From NCBI RefSeq assembly GCF_030269305.1, contig NZ_BSTC01000008.1:62001-126000 (forward strand): DNA of 64,000 bases, written 5' to 3'. The notes below the pieces were generated by a model. That model searched no databases. It was not told the DNA's origin and saw only the letters and a list, made by a program, of their open reading frames with translations. Positions 1 through 8,548 of the stretch are shown piece by piece. The DNA comes from Kineosporia sp. NBRC 101731. Lineage in GTDB: Bacteria; Actinomycetota; Actinomycetes; Actinomycetales; Kineosporiaceae. Each line of letters starts with the position of its first letter. Position 1 is the first letter of the stretch. The position numbers and the translations under genes are program-made.

Positions 1-236
1 CGCCAGGTCCAGAACGACCCACCGTCGGCGTGGGTGCGACCCCGCAGCGCCCGGTGGAAGGCGTGCGAGTGGGCATTGGCCAGACCGGGTAGGAGGACGC
101 CCGGGAGCCTGCGGTCGGTCGGCTGCGGCTGGGCTCCCGCGCGGATCGAGGTGATCAGGCCGTCGGTGACGGAAATCTGCACATCGTCGGCAATTCCGGA
201 GGGAAGCCAGGCGTGGGGGGCCCAGTAGGAGGTCAC
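1..236 (-). CDS. hutF: Formimidoylglutamate deiminase HutF, N-terminal part (runs off the left edge)
   Basis: The minus strand reads an open frame from a GTG at 236 to the window edge (78 codons). The visible part ends a short beta-rich N-terminal domain and enters an amidohydrolase barrel: PGLANAHSHAFHR places the metal-binding H-x-H at residues 56 and 58, followed by the FWTWR stretch typical of HutF. HutF deiminates N-formimidoyl-L-glutamate to N-formyl-L-glutamate in histidine breakdown. Its GTG overlaps the stop of the upstream M20 gene as GTGA, so the two are probably translationally coupled. The order hutU, M20 hydrolase, hutF matches the Streptomyces hut cluster, where hutI follows; that gene would lie outside this window. 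Confidence 0.85.
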   Translation of the reverse strand, partial: MTSYWAPHAWLPSGIADDVQISVTDGLITSIRAGAQPQPTDRRLPGVLLPGLANAHSHAFHRALRGRTHADGGSFWTW

Positions 237-1441
237 GAGGCCAGCTCCCGCAGCACGGTGGTCAGTGCCTCGACCCCTGCGACACAGTCGGCCTCCTGCG
301 CGAACTCCGCCGGGGAGTGCGAGATCCCGGTCGGGTTGCGGACGAACAGCATGCCGGTGCTGACGCCCGCCGTGGCCAGGATGCCGGCGTCGTGCCCGGC
401 GCCGGTGCCCAGCAGGGGCGCACCGCCCAGGATCTGGCTCAGGCGGTCGGCCAGTGACGTATCGAAAGCCGTGTTGCCCGTCCATGATTCCTCGGTGACC
501 GTCGCCCCGAGGTCCCGGGCCGCGGCGGTGAGGTCACGCAGCACGCCCTGCACGCTGCTCTCCGAAGGGGCCCGGGCATCGAGCCAGGCCCGCACCAGCG
601 AGGGAATGGCGTTCACACCGTTGGGCTCGACCAGCAGCTTGCCGAAGGTCGCGACGGCATCGTGGGCCCCCGCGAACTCCCGGGCCGCCAGCACGGTCGA
701 GGCGTAGCCGAGCATCGGGTCGTGCCGATCGGCCAGCCGTGTCGTACCGGCGTGGTTGGCCTCGCCCGCGAAGTCGAAACGCCAGCGCCCGTGCGGCCAG
801 ATCGCCGTACCCACACCGATGGGCGCGTCCCCGTACTCCGGCGTGGCCAGCGCCCGGCCCTGCTCCACATGCAGTTCGACGAAGGTGCCGATGCGTTGCA
901 GCGTCTCGTCGTCGCGGCCCAGATGCCGGGGGTCCTGACCGGCGCTGCGCATGGCCTCGGGGATCGAGGTTCCGTCGGCATCGCGCAGACCCGCGGCCCG
1001 GTCGGCCGACATCGCCCCGGTGATCAGCCGCGAACCGGCGCAGGCCACCCCGAACCGGGCGCCCTCCTCGTCCACAAAATTGACCACTCCCAGCGGTTTT
1101 CCGGGAGTGAATCCCTCGTCCTTCAGAGCTTCCACCGCCGCCAGGGCGCTGACCACGCCGAGCGGTCCGTCGAAGGCGCCACCGTCCGGCACCGAGTCCA
1201 GGTGGCTGCCGGTGACGATGCCTGGCGTCGCATCCGGGTCTCCCCACCACGCCCACTGGTTCCCGGCCCGGTCCACGGTGAGATCCAGCCCGAGCGCCGC
1301 GGTCTCGCCGGCGAACCACTCGCGCAGCAGAGCATCCTCGGCCGTCCAGGCAAACCGCCGGTACCCACCGGAAGCAGCCCGCCCGACAGGTTCGATCTCG
1401 GCCCAGCGCCTGGCGAAACCCCCACCTTCTGCCGTGATCAT
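233..1441 (-). CDS. M20-family amidohydrolase (allantoate / N-carbamoyl amino acid hydrolase type) of the hut operon
   Basis: A 402-residue metallopeptidase-fold enzyme. Metal ligands are visible as GSHLDSVPDGGAFDG (H80, D91), DEEG (residues 124-127), an ELHVEQG block, and a late GISHSPAEF histidine. The family (AllC/HyuC/beta-ureidopropionase) hydrolyses N-carbamoyl or ureido groups. In a hut operon a natural role is cleaving N-formylglutamate, or N-carbamoylglutamate if a hydantoin-type intermediate is made; the sequence cannot decide. The longer frame starts at 1477, but ATG 1441 is preferred because it begins the conserved domain. That ATG lies inside the arm of a palindromic repeat (1433-1503). 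The stop overlaps the hutF start (GTGA). Confidence 0.8.
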   Translation of the reverse strand: MITAEGGGFARRWAEIEPVGRAASGGYRRFAWTAEDALLREWFAGETAALGLDLTVDRAGNQWAWWGDPDATPGIVTGSHLDSVPDGGAFDGPLGVVSALAAVEALKDEGFTPGKPLGVVNFVDEEGARFGVACAGSRLITGAMSADRAAGLRDADGTSIPEAMRSAGQDPRHLGRDDETLQRIGTFVELHVEQGRALATPEYGDAPIGVGTAIWPHGRWRFDFAGEANHAGTTRLADRHDPMLGYASTVLAAREFAGAHDAVATFGKLLVEPNGVNAIPSLVRAWLDARAPSESSVQGVLRDLTAAARDLGATVTEESWTGNTAFDTSLADRLSQILGGAPLLGTGAGHDAGILATAGVSTGMLFVRNPTGISHSPAEFAQEADCVAGVEALTTVLRELAS

Positions 1442-1503
1442 GCGATCCCCCAGCCCTCGGCCGGGAGATGCCCCCACCCCCGGCGAAAGTTTGCCTGATC
1501 ACG
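1433..1503. repeat. Palindromic intergenic element, copy A
   Basis: A 71-base element bounded by CGTGATCA at 1433-1440 and its exact inverse TGATCACG at 1496-1503. Its minus strand aligns along its length with copy D (62183-62262): both carry CGTGATCA, a run close to GGCAAAC/TGCACAC, a CCCGGCCGA(A/G)GGCTGGGGGAT block and a closing TGATC(A/G)CG. It fills the gap between hutU and the M20 gene and supplies the latter's start codon. Confidence 0.7.
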
Positions 1504-1541
1504 AAGGAGGTGGAGGGCGCCGCGCCCGGTGTGGAGAGCGT

Positions 1542-3218
1542 TCACGCGTCGTCGCCCTCGCGCATCGGCACCCGCACGCCCCGCTCGGCGGCGACCCGCT
1601 CCGCGATGTCGTAACCCGCGTCCACGTGCCGGATCACACCCATGCCCGGATCGTTCGTGAGCACCCGCTCGAGCTTCTGCGCGGCCAGCGGCGTGCCGTC
1701 GGCGACCGTGACCTGACCGGCGTGCAGCGAGCGGCCGATGCCGACGCCACCGCCATGGTGGATCGACACCCAGGTGGCCCCGGACGAGGCGTTGACCAGG
1801 GCGTTCAGTAGCGGCCAGTCGGCGATCGCGTCGGAGCCGTCGGCCATCGCCTCGGTCTCGCGGTACGGCGAGGCCACGCTGCCGGAGTCCAGGTGGTCGC
1901 GGCCGATGACCAGCGGCGCACTGATCTCGCCGGAGGCGACCAGCTCGTTGAAGCGCAGTCCGGCCTTGTCCCGCTCGCCGTAGCCCAGCCAGCAGATGCG
2001 CGCGGGCAGTCCCTGGAAGGCGACCTTGTCCTGCGCGGCGCGGATCCACTTCTGCAGGTGGTCGTTCTCCGGGAAGAGCTCCATGACGGCCTTGTCCGTC
2101 ACGTGGATGTCGCGCGGGTTCCCGGACAGCGCGGCCCAGCGGAACGGCCCCTTGCCCTCGCTGAACAGCGGCCGGATGTAGGCGGGCACGAATCCCGGGA
2201 AGGCGAAGGCGCGTTCGTAGCCACCCAGGCGGGCCTCGTCACGGATGGAGTTGCCGTAGTCGAACACCTCGGCGCCGGCGTCCATGAAGCCCACCATGGC
2301 CTCGACGTGCTTGGCCATCGAGACGCGGGCCCGGTCGGTGAACTCCTCGGGCTTGGCCTCGGCGTAGTCCTTCCAGTCGCCCAGCTCGACGCCCTCGGGC
2401 AGGTACGACAGCGGGTCGTGGGCCGAGGTCTGGTCGGTGACGATGTCGATCTCCACACCGCGGCGCAGGAGCTCGGGGAAGACCGTGGCGCAGTTGCCGA
2501 CCAGCCCGACGGACAACGGCTTTCGCGCTGCTTTGGCGGCGAGCACGCGCTGCACGGCGTCATCGAGGTCGGAAGCGATCTCGTCCAGGTAGCGGGTCTC
2601 TACCCGACGGCGCAAACGGGAGGCGTCAACGTCCACAATCAGACAGACGCCGTCGTTCAGGGTGACCGAAAGCGGCTGTGCACCACCCATTCCGCCCGCA
2701 CCACCGGTGAGCGTGAGCGTGCCGGCCAAGGTGCCGTTGAACCGCTTCGCCGCCACCGCGGCGAAGGTCTCGTAGGTGCCCTGGAGGATGCCCTGGGTGC
2801 CGATGTAGATCCACGAACCGGCCGTCATCTGGCCGTACATGGTCAGGCCGAGCTTCTCCAGACGGCGGAACTCCGGCCATGTGGCCCAGTCACCAACCAG
2901 GTTGGAGTTGGCGATCAGCACGCGCGGCGCCCACTCGTGGGTGCGCATCACGCCGACCGGCCGGCCGGACTGCACGAGCATGGTCTCGTCGTCGCGCAGC
3001 GTGGTCAGCGTGCGCACCATCGCGTCGTAGCTGTTCCAGTCGCGGGCCGCCTTGCCGGTGCCGCCGTAGACGACCAGGTCGTCGGGGCGCTCGGCGACGT
3101 CCGGGTCGAGGTTGTTCTGCAGCATCCGAAGCGGTGCCTCGGTCTGCCAGCTGCGGGCGGTCAGGGTGGTGCCGTGGGGCGCCTTAACCGGACGCGGCCC
3201 GGAAATCGAGGAGGTCAT
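1542..3218 (-). CDS. hutU: Urocanate hydratase
   Basis: A 558-residue protein, the normal length for urocanase (about 555). It adds water to urocanate to give 4-imidazolone-5-propionate using tightly bound NAD+ as electrophile. The NAD-binding glycine run [12 protein letters not shown], the conserved [15 protein letters not shown] and [11 protein letters not shown] blocks, and the family signature [10 protein letters not shown] with its Cys are all present. The ATG at 3218 is chosen because homologous sequence begins shortly after it ([15 protein letters not shown]) and the upstream extension is unlike the family. It is the first gene of the minus-strand hut operon. The divergent IclR gene and the palindrome at 3272-3291 suggest direct repression from the shared 118-base gap. 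Confidence 0.95.
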   Translation of the reverse strand: MTSSISGPRPVKAPHGTTLTARSWQTEAPLRMLQNNLDPDVAERPDDLVVYGGTGKAARDWNSYDAMVRTLTTLRDDETMLVQSGRPVGVMRTHEWAPRVLIANSNLVGDWATWPEFRRLEKLGLTMYGQMTAGSWIYIGTQGILQGTYETFAAVAAKRFNGTLAGTLTLTGGAGGMGGAQPLSVTLNDGVCLIVDVDASRLRRRVETRYLDEIASDLDDAVQRVLAAKAARKPLSVGLVGNCATVFPELLRRGVEIDIVTDQTSAHDPLSYLPEGVELGDWKDYAEAKPEEFTDRARVSMAKHVEAMVGFMDAGAEVFDYGNSIRDEARLGGYERAFAFPGFVPAYIRPLFSEGKGPFRWAALSGNPRDIHVTDKAVMELFPENDHLQKWIRAAQDKVAFQGLPARICWLGYGERDKAGLRFNELVASGEISAPLVIGRDHLDSGSVASPYRETEAMADGSDAIADWPLLNALVNASSGATWVSIHHGGGVGIGRSLHAGQVTVADGTPLAAQKLERVLTNDPGMGVIRHVDAGYDIAERVAAERGVRVPMREGDDA

Positions 3219-3271
3219 GTCTCTTATTGGACCGCTGCCCGACGCCGGGTAACAGGACCGCCACGGTGATC

Positions 3272-3291
3272 GTGTCTCGGATACGAGACAC
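3272..3291. promoter_or_regulatory. Palindromic operator between hutU and the IclR gene
   Basis: GTGTCTCG, a 4-base spacer GATA, then CGAGACAC: a perfect 8+8 inverted repeat in the 118-base divergent intergenic region. A further half-like TGTCTC sits at the hutU start (3218-3223). A site of this size and position fits an IclR-family dimer controlling both the hut operon and its own gene. The binding protein is inferred from location. Confidence 0.65.
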
Positions 3292-3336
3292 TGAGGCCGT
3301 GCCGAAACACGCGTCCACCATTCGGGGAGAGTTGGC

Positions 3337-4113
3337 ATGATCACGGGACAGGTGCCGGCCGCGGCCCGGGCCCTGGCCGTGCTCCGGGTGCTCGCCCGGG
3401 CTCCCGGCCCGCTGCCCGCCGGTGCCCTGGCCCGGGAGCTCGAGCTGCCCCGCAGCACCGTCTACCACCTGCTCACGGTCATGATCGAGCAGGGCTTCGT
3501 GACCCATCTGCCGGAGGAACGGCGTTATGGGCTGGGCATTGCGGCGTTCGAGATCGGCTCGGCCTACACCCGGCAGGAGCCGTTGCAGCGGCTGTCCCGG
3601 CTGATCCTGACCCGGCTGGTCGACGCGGTCGGTCACACGGCCCACCTGGGAGTGCTGCACGGGCGCGAGGTGCTCTACCTGATCGAGGAACGCGCCCCCG
3701 GACGCCAGCCCCTGGTCACCGATGTCGGCGTGCGCCTGCCCAGTGAGCGCACCGCCAGCGGCCGGGCCATGCTCGCGGCCCTGCCCGCAGCCCAGGTGAG
3801 GGCCCTGTTTCCCGGTAGTGAGCTGCCCCAGGGCCTGACCCGGCTGCGCCGGCTGCTCACCGGGGTACGGCGCGCCGGTTACGCGGAGGAGGTGGACGAG
3901 GTCACGCCCGGCTTCTCGTCGGTGGCGGTCGCCGTGCTCGACCACACCGGGTACCCGGCGGCGGCGGTGGCGGTCACCTGTCCCAGCGACACCCTGGCTG
4001 ACGATGTACGGACGCGGTTGGTCAGCTCGGTGAGCGCGGCCGCCCAGGCGCTGGAGCGCCGGTTGCACGGCGGGCGCCTCACGCCGGCTGATCGCCCCGA
4101 TTCAGCACCGTGA
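3337..4113 (+). CDS. IclR-family regulator, probable hut regulator
   Basis: A 258-residue IclR protein: winged HTH at about residues 7-70 ([25 protein letters not shown] recognisable in part) and an effector-binding domain at about 80-250 ([48 protein letters not shown]). It is divergent from hutU with a palindrome between them, so it is likely the histidine-utilisation regulator with urocanate or a related compound as ligand (inference). The 3' end overlaps the convergent VanZ-like gene by 35 bases, so the two mRNAs are complementary at their ends. Confidence 0.85.
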   Translation: MITGQVPAAARALAVLRVLARAPGPLPAGALARELELPRSTVYHLLTVMIEQGFVTHLPEERRYGLGIAAFEIGSAYTRQEPLQRLSRLILTRLVDAVGHTAHLGVLHGREVLYLIEERAPGRQPLVTDVGVRLPSERTASGRAMLAALPAAQVRALFPGSELPQGLTRLRRLLTGVRRAGYAEEVDEVTPGFSSVAVAVLDHTGYPAAAVAVTCPSDTLADDVRTRLVSSVSAAAQALERRLHGGRLTPADRPDSAP

Positions 4114-4585
4114 TGCCCACGACCACGCCGATGATGACGCCGAGGGTGCCGGCGATCCAGTCGCTGCCCTGGCACGCCCCGGCACCGGAGTAGGCCTGCC
4201 AGGCCTCGATCCCGGCGGAGAAGGCAGACAGGGCGAGCAGGCTGAGGATCGGCTGGCGGCTGATGAGGGTCAGCAGCAGGCCGGGGAGTACGAACAGCAA
4301 CACGTCCACGTACTGCAGCCCCTGGAGGGTGAACCAGGTCTTGGGGGTGAAGCAGTCGGTGATGCGCTCGACCAGGAACGGGGCGTCGCTCAGCTGCTCC
4401 CAGCCCTGCGCCGGCGGCACCGTCACTGCCACCACCACGGCCATGACCACGAGGAAGGCCAGGTTCAGGGCTGTCGCCCGGGCACGGACCCGGGGCGCCA
4501 TCATCGCGACGACCAGCAGCAGAAGGAGCGCCACCAGGGTCACGGTGACGTCCTGCTGCTCGAACAAGGCCCGTACCTGGTCCAT
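4079..4585 (-). CDS. VanZ-like membrane protein
   Basis: A 168-residue integral membrane protein with about five hydrophobic segments (near residues 10-30, 35-55, 85-105, 110-130 and 145-163). The segment order and the late FSAGIEAWQAYSG...DWIAGTLGVIIG pattern match the VanZ-like family (named after the teicoplanin-resistance accessory protein; biochemical function largely unknown). ATG 4585 is preferred over ATG 4615 because GGGAG lies about five bases upstream. The gene's 3' end overlaps the IclR gene. No role in histidine use is evident. Confidence 0.6.
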   Translation of the reverse strand: MDQVRALFEQQDVTVTLVALLLLLVVAMMAPRVRARATALNLAFLVVMAVVVAVTVPPAQGWEQLSDAPFLVERITDCFTPKTWFTLQGLQYVDVLLFVLPGLLLTLISRQPILSLLALSAFSAGIEAWQAYSGAGACQGSDWIAGTLGVIIGVVVGITVLNRGDQPA

Positions 4586-4712
4586 GCCACTCCCGTTCCG
4601 TAGGTCGACGCCCATCCTGCCGGTCAGAAGTGACGATCAGGAGCAAATGATCAAGTGCGGACCTGGGAAGCATGAGGGGCCAACAATGTCCATGGCCCTT
4701 GACGCTGGATAC

Positions 4713-4731
4713 TTAGGTCAGCCTCACCTAA
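4713..4731. promoter_or_regulatory. DtxR/IdeR-type iron box
   Basis: TTAGGTCAGCCTCACCTAA differs from the DtxR/IdeR consensus TTAGGTTAGCCTAACCTAA at two of 19 positions, and both outer hexamers TTAGGT/ACCTAA are intact. It ends 10 bases before the ATG of the following small gene and overlaps a TAATGT box at 4729-4734. Binding of an iron-loaded repressor here would block transcription when iron is plentiful. Regulation is inferred from the motif. Confidence 0.7.
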
Positions 4732-4741
4732 TGTCGTGGGT

Positions 4742-4918
4742 ATGGGTGTGAAGAAGGCGAAGAAGAAGTGCTGCAAGGACAAGCCGCGGTGCAAGACCTG
4801 CCCGGTCGTGCTCAAGCGACTGTCCGACGCGGGCTTCGCCACGCGCATCGACCTGCGCACCTACGAGTTCGACGGCAAGCCGCCGAAGAAGGCCGTGTCT
4901 GAGGCCCGCTCGCGCTGA
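4742..4918 (+). CDS. Small Cys- and Lys-rich protein under an iron box
   Basis: A 58-residue basic protein with four cysteines near its N terminus (C10, C11, C17, C20; pattern CC-x5-C-x2-CP), followed by a conserved-looking VVLKRLSDAGFATR. I recognise it as a small conserved actinobacterial hypothetical protein but know of no assigned function. The cysteine cluster could bind a metal. No ribosome site is visible and a TAATGT box lies seven bases upstream, so the mRNA is probably leaderless. The iron box at 4713-4731 places it in the iron-limitation response. GTG 4736 is an alternative start. Confidence 0.7.
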   Translation: MGVKKAKKKCCKDKPRCKTCPVVLKRLSDAGFATRIDLRTYEFDGKPPKKAVSEARSR

Positions 4919-4929
4919 GCACGTCGTTC

Positions 4930-4978
4930 ACGTGGAAGTGCCCGCTCACCGCCTGGCGGTGAGCGGGCACTTCCACGT
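4930..4978. terminator. Bidirectional hairpin terminator
   Basis: A perfect 23-base-pair stem (4930-4952 with 4956-4978) and a three-base loop lie between convergent gene ends at 4918 and 4986. There is no U-tract, as is common in high-GC actinobacteria. Confidence 0.8.
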
Positions 4979-4985
4979 CAGATGA

Positions 4986-5906
4986 CTAGCTGAGGCCGTT
5001 GCTGGAGAGGAACTCCTTGGCGACGTCGGCCGGGTCCTTCTGGTCGAGGTTGACCTCGCCCATCATCGAGGTGAGGTTCTCGGTGGTGAGCTTGGCCGAG
5101 ACGGCGTTCAGCGCGGTGGTCACCGTGTCGCTGGCCTTCTCCTTGTTCACGATCGGCACCACGTTCTGCGCCGCGAACTGGTTCTCCGGGTCTTCCAGCG
5201 CGACCCAGCCGTTCTCGGTGATGGTCGGGTCGGTGCTGAACACGTCGGCCGCGTCGACCGTGCCGTTCTTCAGGGCGGCGACGGTGAGCGGGCCACCGGC
5301 GTCCAGGGACTTGAACTCCTTGAACTCGACGCCGTAGTTCTTCTTGAAGCCGGGCACGCCGGTCGCGCGGGTCTTCCACTCCGGCGGGCCGCCGAGCACG
5401 AGGTTCTTGCCCTTCATGTCGCCGATCGACTTCAGGCTGTACTTCGCGGCGGTCTCCTTGGTGACCGTCACGACGTCCTTGTCCTCGGCCGTGGACTGCT
5501 CGAGCACCGTCAGGCCCTCGGGCAGCGCGTCGGGCAGGGCGGCGTACACGTCTTCGGAGCTGACGGCCGTGGCCTTGTCGTCGAGGTACGAGAGCAGGTT
5601 GCCCGAGTACTCCGGGAGCAGGTCGATCGAGCCGTCTTCGAGGCCCGGGATGTAGGCCTCGCGGGAGCCGATGTTGAGCTTCTTGGAGACCTTCACGCCC
5701 TTCGCCTCGAGGGCGCCGGCGTAGATCTCGGCCAGCAGCACGTTCTCCGGGAAGTTGGCCGAGCCGACGGTGATGCTGTCGCTGGACGAACCCGCGTCGC
5801 TGTCGCTGGTCGAGGTGGCGAGCGGGTCGCTGCCCCCGCCGCACGCGGTCAGCGCCAGCGAGGAGACAAGGGCCGCCGTAGCGAACATCATGCTGCGTCG
5901 TTTCAT
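4986..5906 (-). CDS. Quaternary-amine ABC importer, substrate-binding lipoprotein (ProX/OpuC type)
   Basis: A 306-residue lipoprotein. A basic n-region, a hydrophobic stretch and the lipobox LTAC put the lipidated Cys near residue 22, followed by a Ser/Asp-rich linker. The body starts ITVGSANFPENVLLAEIYAGALEAKG, typical of OpuAC/ProX binding proteins, with an EYSGNLLSYL block and FSTDPTI. The family binds glycine betaine, choline, carnitine and, in EgtU, ergothioneine; the ligand here is not readable. AGGAG stands 8 bases before ATG 5906. It is the last gene of the operon, after ATPase and two permeases, and ends at the shared terminator. Confidence 0.88.
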   Translation of the reverse strand: MKRRSMMFATAALVSSLALTACGGGSDPLATSTSDSDAGSSSDSITVGSANFPENVLLAEIYAGALEAKGVKVSKKLNIGSREAYIPGLEDGSIDLLPEYSGNLLSYLDDKATAVSSEDVYAALPDALPEGLTVLEQSTAEDKDVVTVTKETAAKYSLKSIGDMKGKNLVLGGPPEWKTRATGVPGFKKNYGVEFKEFKSLDAGGPLTVAALKNGTVDAADVFSTDPTITENGWVALEDPENQFAAQNVVPIVNKEKASDTVTTALNAVSAKLTTENLTSMMGEVNLDQKDPADVAKEFLSSNGLS

Positions 5907-6050
5907 CAGTGCACTCCTGTGGGGATGGTGTGGGACCGCGGTGAACAGCATCTCGTGGGCCACCGACAGTCTTGGTTGGTCGTGAAGGCGCGTGGGTCTC
6001 AACTCGGCAACAGTCGGGCCGCAACCCCGCGCAGATCCCGCTTTAGGGGG

Positions 6051-6788
6051 TCAAACGGAAACACGTGATTCGGCGGCGACCACATCGGCGTTCGCCGCCG
6101 GCAGGGCGTAGCGGCCGGTGATGCCGCGTGACACCACGTATCGCTGGATCACGGCCATCACCAGGTCGAGCGCCACCGCCAGCACGCCGACCAGCACGGC
6201 TCCGCCGGCCATCTGGGCGTAGTCGCGCTGGGCCAGGCCGTCGATCATGAACCGGCCCAGACCGCCGAGCGTGACGTAGGCGGCGATCGTGGCGGTGGCG
6301 ACGATCTGCAGCAGTGAGCTGCGGATGCCGGAGATGATCAGGGGCAGTGCGTTCGGCACCTCCACCCGCCAGAGCACCTGCATCCCGGTCATGCCCATGC
6401 CCCGGGCCGCGTCGCGCGCGGCCGGGTCGACGTTCTGCACACCGGCGTAGGTGTTCGACAGCACGGCCGGCACGCCCAGGACCACCAGGACGAACAGGGC
6501 GGGGCCGAGGTAGATCCAGTCGGTGGGCAGGTTGCCGGAGTAGGCGATGACCAGGTAGAGCAGCAGGCCGAACGTGGGCAGCGCCCGCAGTGCGTTCGCG
6601 ACGCCCGCGATGGCCACGCCGCCCTTGCCGGTGTGCCCGATGTAGAGCCCCAGCGGGATCCCGATGATCAGGACGAACACCAGGGCGCCGAACGAGTACT
6701 CCAGGTGCTGCACGAGCCGGTGGGTGATGCCCTCCGGCCCGGACCAGTTCGAATCGTCGCGGAGCCAGCTGAAAACACTGCTGATCAT
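6051..6788 (-). CDS. Quaternary-amine ABC importer, permease 2
   Basis: A 245-residue membrane protein of the OpuCB/ProW class with about five to six transmembrane segments. The cytoplasmic EAA-type loop is seen as DAARGMGMTGMQVLWRVEVPNALPLIISGIR. The N terminus before the first membrane segment is longer than in its partner permease (about 30 residues). Its ATG overlaps the TGA of the preceding permease (ATGA at 6785-6788), so the two are coupled and probably form the heterodimeric channel. A gap of 144 bases separates it from the lipoprotein gene. It belongs to the operon that starts with the IclR gene. Confidence 0.88.
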   Translation of the reverse strand: MISSVFSWLRDDSNWSGPEGITHRLVQHLEYSFGALVFVLIIGIPLGLYIGHTGKGGVAIAGVANALRALPTFGLLLYLVIAYSGNLPTDWIYLGPALFVLVVLGVPAVLSNTYAGVQNVDPAARDAARGMGMTGMQVLWRVEVPNALPLIISGIRSSLLQIVATATIAAYVTLGGLGRFMIDGLAQRDYAQMAGGAVLVGVLAVALDLVMAVIQRYVVSRGITGRYALPAANADVVAAESRVSV

Positions 6789-7432
6789 CGCTTTGCCACC
6801 GCCCGCTGCCAGGGGGTCAGCACGCGACTGCCCACAACGATCAATGCGTCCAGAACCAGCGCCAGCACCAGGCACAGCAGGATGCCGAGCAGGGTGATCC
6901 CGGGGATGTACCGGCTGAAGCCCTCGGTGAAGAGCGAGCCGAGCTGGGGCACGCCGATCAGGGCGCCCACCGAGACCAGGCTGACGTTCGACACCGTGGC
7001 CACCCGCAGGCCGGCCGTGATGACGGGTACCGCGATCGGCAGGTCGACCCGCAGGAAGCGGCCGATGCCGGAGAAGCCCATGGCCGTGGCGGCGGCCCGG
7101 ATGTCCGGGGCCACCGAGTTGAGGCCGTCCGCGACCACCCGCACCAACAGCGCCAGGCTGTACACGGTCAGGGCGACCACCATGTTGATCGGCGACAGGA
7201 TCTTCGTGCCGAGGATCGAGGGCATCAGGATGAACAACGCCAGCGACGGGATCGTGTAGAGCAGCCCGGCCAGATTGGTGATGGGCGGGTAGGTCCAGCG
7301 GTAGCGGCTCGCCACCCAGCCGATCGGCAGGGCGATGATCAGGCCGATCACCACCGGCAGCACCGACATCCACAGGTGCGTGAAGAACCAGGACGTGACG
7401 TTGTCCGGGTTGTTCTTCAGATAGTTGATCAT
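6785..7432 (-). CDS. Quaternary-amine ABC importer, permease 1
   Basis: A 215-residue permease of the same class, with a hydrophobic pattern from residue 15 to 205 and the loop AAATAMGFSGIGRFLRVDLPIAVPVITAGLR that docks on the ATPase. Its ATG overlaps the stop of the ATPase gene (ATGA at 7429-7432) and its own stop overlaps the next permease start in the same way. Paralogous permeases plus one ATPase and one lipoprotein are the standard OpuC layout. Confidence 0.88.
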   Translation of the reverse strand: MINYLKNNPDNVTSWFFTHLWMSVLPVVIGLIIALPIGWVASRYRWTYPPITNLAGLLYTIPSLALFILMPSILGTKILSPINMVVALTVYSLALLVRVVADGLNSVAPDIRAAATAMGFSGIGRFLRVDLPIAVPVITAGLRVATVSNVSLVSVGALIGVPQLGSLFTEGFSRYIPGITLLGILLCLVLALVLDALIVVGSRVLTPWQRAVAKR

Positions 7433-8544
7433 CCGTCGCTCCCGTTGCGCCGGCCGGCCAGCTGGGACTCGATGCGCTGCACCACCTCGCTCGCCGTCAC
7501 GGTGCCCACCAGGGCGCCGTTGTCGTCGACGAGCACCCCACGGCCGGAGGGCGATGAGAGCGCCGCGTCGAGCGCCGCGCGCAGGCTGCCGGACACCGGG
7601 GACAGGGTGCCGCCGCGGTGCAGCAGCTCCGGGGTCACCTGCTTACCCTCGGCCAGGGCCGCGGCGCGCACCCAGCCCAGAGGCCGGCGGGCGTCGTCGA
7701 CCGCGAGCGACCAGCCGTCGCGGGCGATCCGGCCCACGGTCGCTGCGTCATCACCCAGCTTGACCGTCTGCTCGGTGTCGGGGTCGAGTCGGCCGGACTC
7801 GAAACCCAGTGCACGGTAACCACGGTCGCGACCCACGAATCCGGCGACGAAGTCGTCCACCGGGTCGGTCAGCAGGGTTGCGGGCGAGGCCAGCTGAGCC
7901 AGCGTGCCACCGACCTTGAGCACGGCGACCTGGTCACCGAGCTTCACGGCCTCGTCGATGTCGTGCGTGACGAAGATGATGGTCTTGCCGAGTTCCGACT
8001 GCAGGCGCAGGAATTCGTCTTGCAGCTCGGCGCGCACCACCGGGTCGACGGCGCTGAACGGCTCGTCCATGAGCATCACGGGCGGGTCGGCAGCCAGCGC
8101 CCGGGCCACCCCGACGCGCTGCTGCTGACCGCCGGAAAGCTGTGCCGGGTAACGCTTCGCGAACGACGCGGGCAGTCCTACCCGCTCCATCAGCTCGATC
8201 GCCTGGCTGCGCGCCTGCTTCTTGTCCCGGCCGAGCAACAGCGGCACGGTGGCTACGTTGTCGACGATCGTGCGGTGCGGGAACAGGCCGGCGTGCTGGA
8301 TCACATAGCCGATACCCCGGCGCAGCGTGCTCGCGTCGACCTTGCCGGTGTCCTGGTCGTCCAGCCAGATCGTGCCCGAGGTGGGCTCGATCATCCGGTT
8401 GATCATGCGCAGCGAGGTGGTCTTGCCGCAGCCGGAAGGGCCGACGAACACCGTGATCTTTCCCGAGGGCGCCACGAGATCGAGCCCGTTCACGGCCACG
8501 GTTCCGTCCGGGTACTTCTTCACCACGGATTCAAACTTGATCAT
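7429..8544 (-). CDS. Quaternary-amine ABC importer, ATP-binding subunit with CBS domains
   Basis: A 371-residue ATPase. Walker A is GPSGCGKTT (about residues 35-43), the Q-loop is IGYVIQHAGLFPH, the signature is LSGGQQQR and Walker B is VMLMDEPFSAVD. The last 120 or so residues form a CBS pair, ending with a GVLVDDNGALVGTVTASEVV segment. In OpuA/ProV-type transporters such domains sense ionic strength or nucleotides, so osmotic control is possible; CBS also occurs in non-osmotic relatives. The start lies 4 bases after the stop of the IclR gene, so regulator and transporter share an mRNA. Confidence 0.9.
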   Translation of the reverse strand: MIKFESVVKKYPDGTVAVNGLDLVAPSGKITVFVGPSGCGKTTSLRMINRMIEPTSGTIWLDDQDTGKVDASTLRRGIGYVIQHAGLFPHRTIVDNVATVPLLLGRDKKQARSQAIELMERVGLPASFAKRYPAQLSGGQQQRVGVARALAADPPVMLMDEPFSAVDPVVRAELQDEFLRLQSELGKTIIFVTHDIDEAVKLGDQVAVLKVGGTLAQLASPATLLTDPVDDFVAGFVGRDRGYRALGFESGRLDPDTEQTVKLGDDAATVGRIARDGWSLAVDDARRPLGWVRAAALAEGKQVTPELLHRGGTLSPVSGSLRAALDAALSSPSGRGVLVDDNGALVGTVTASEVVQRIESQLAGRRNGSDG

Positions 8545-8548
8545 GCGC

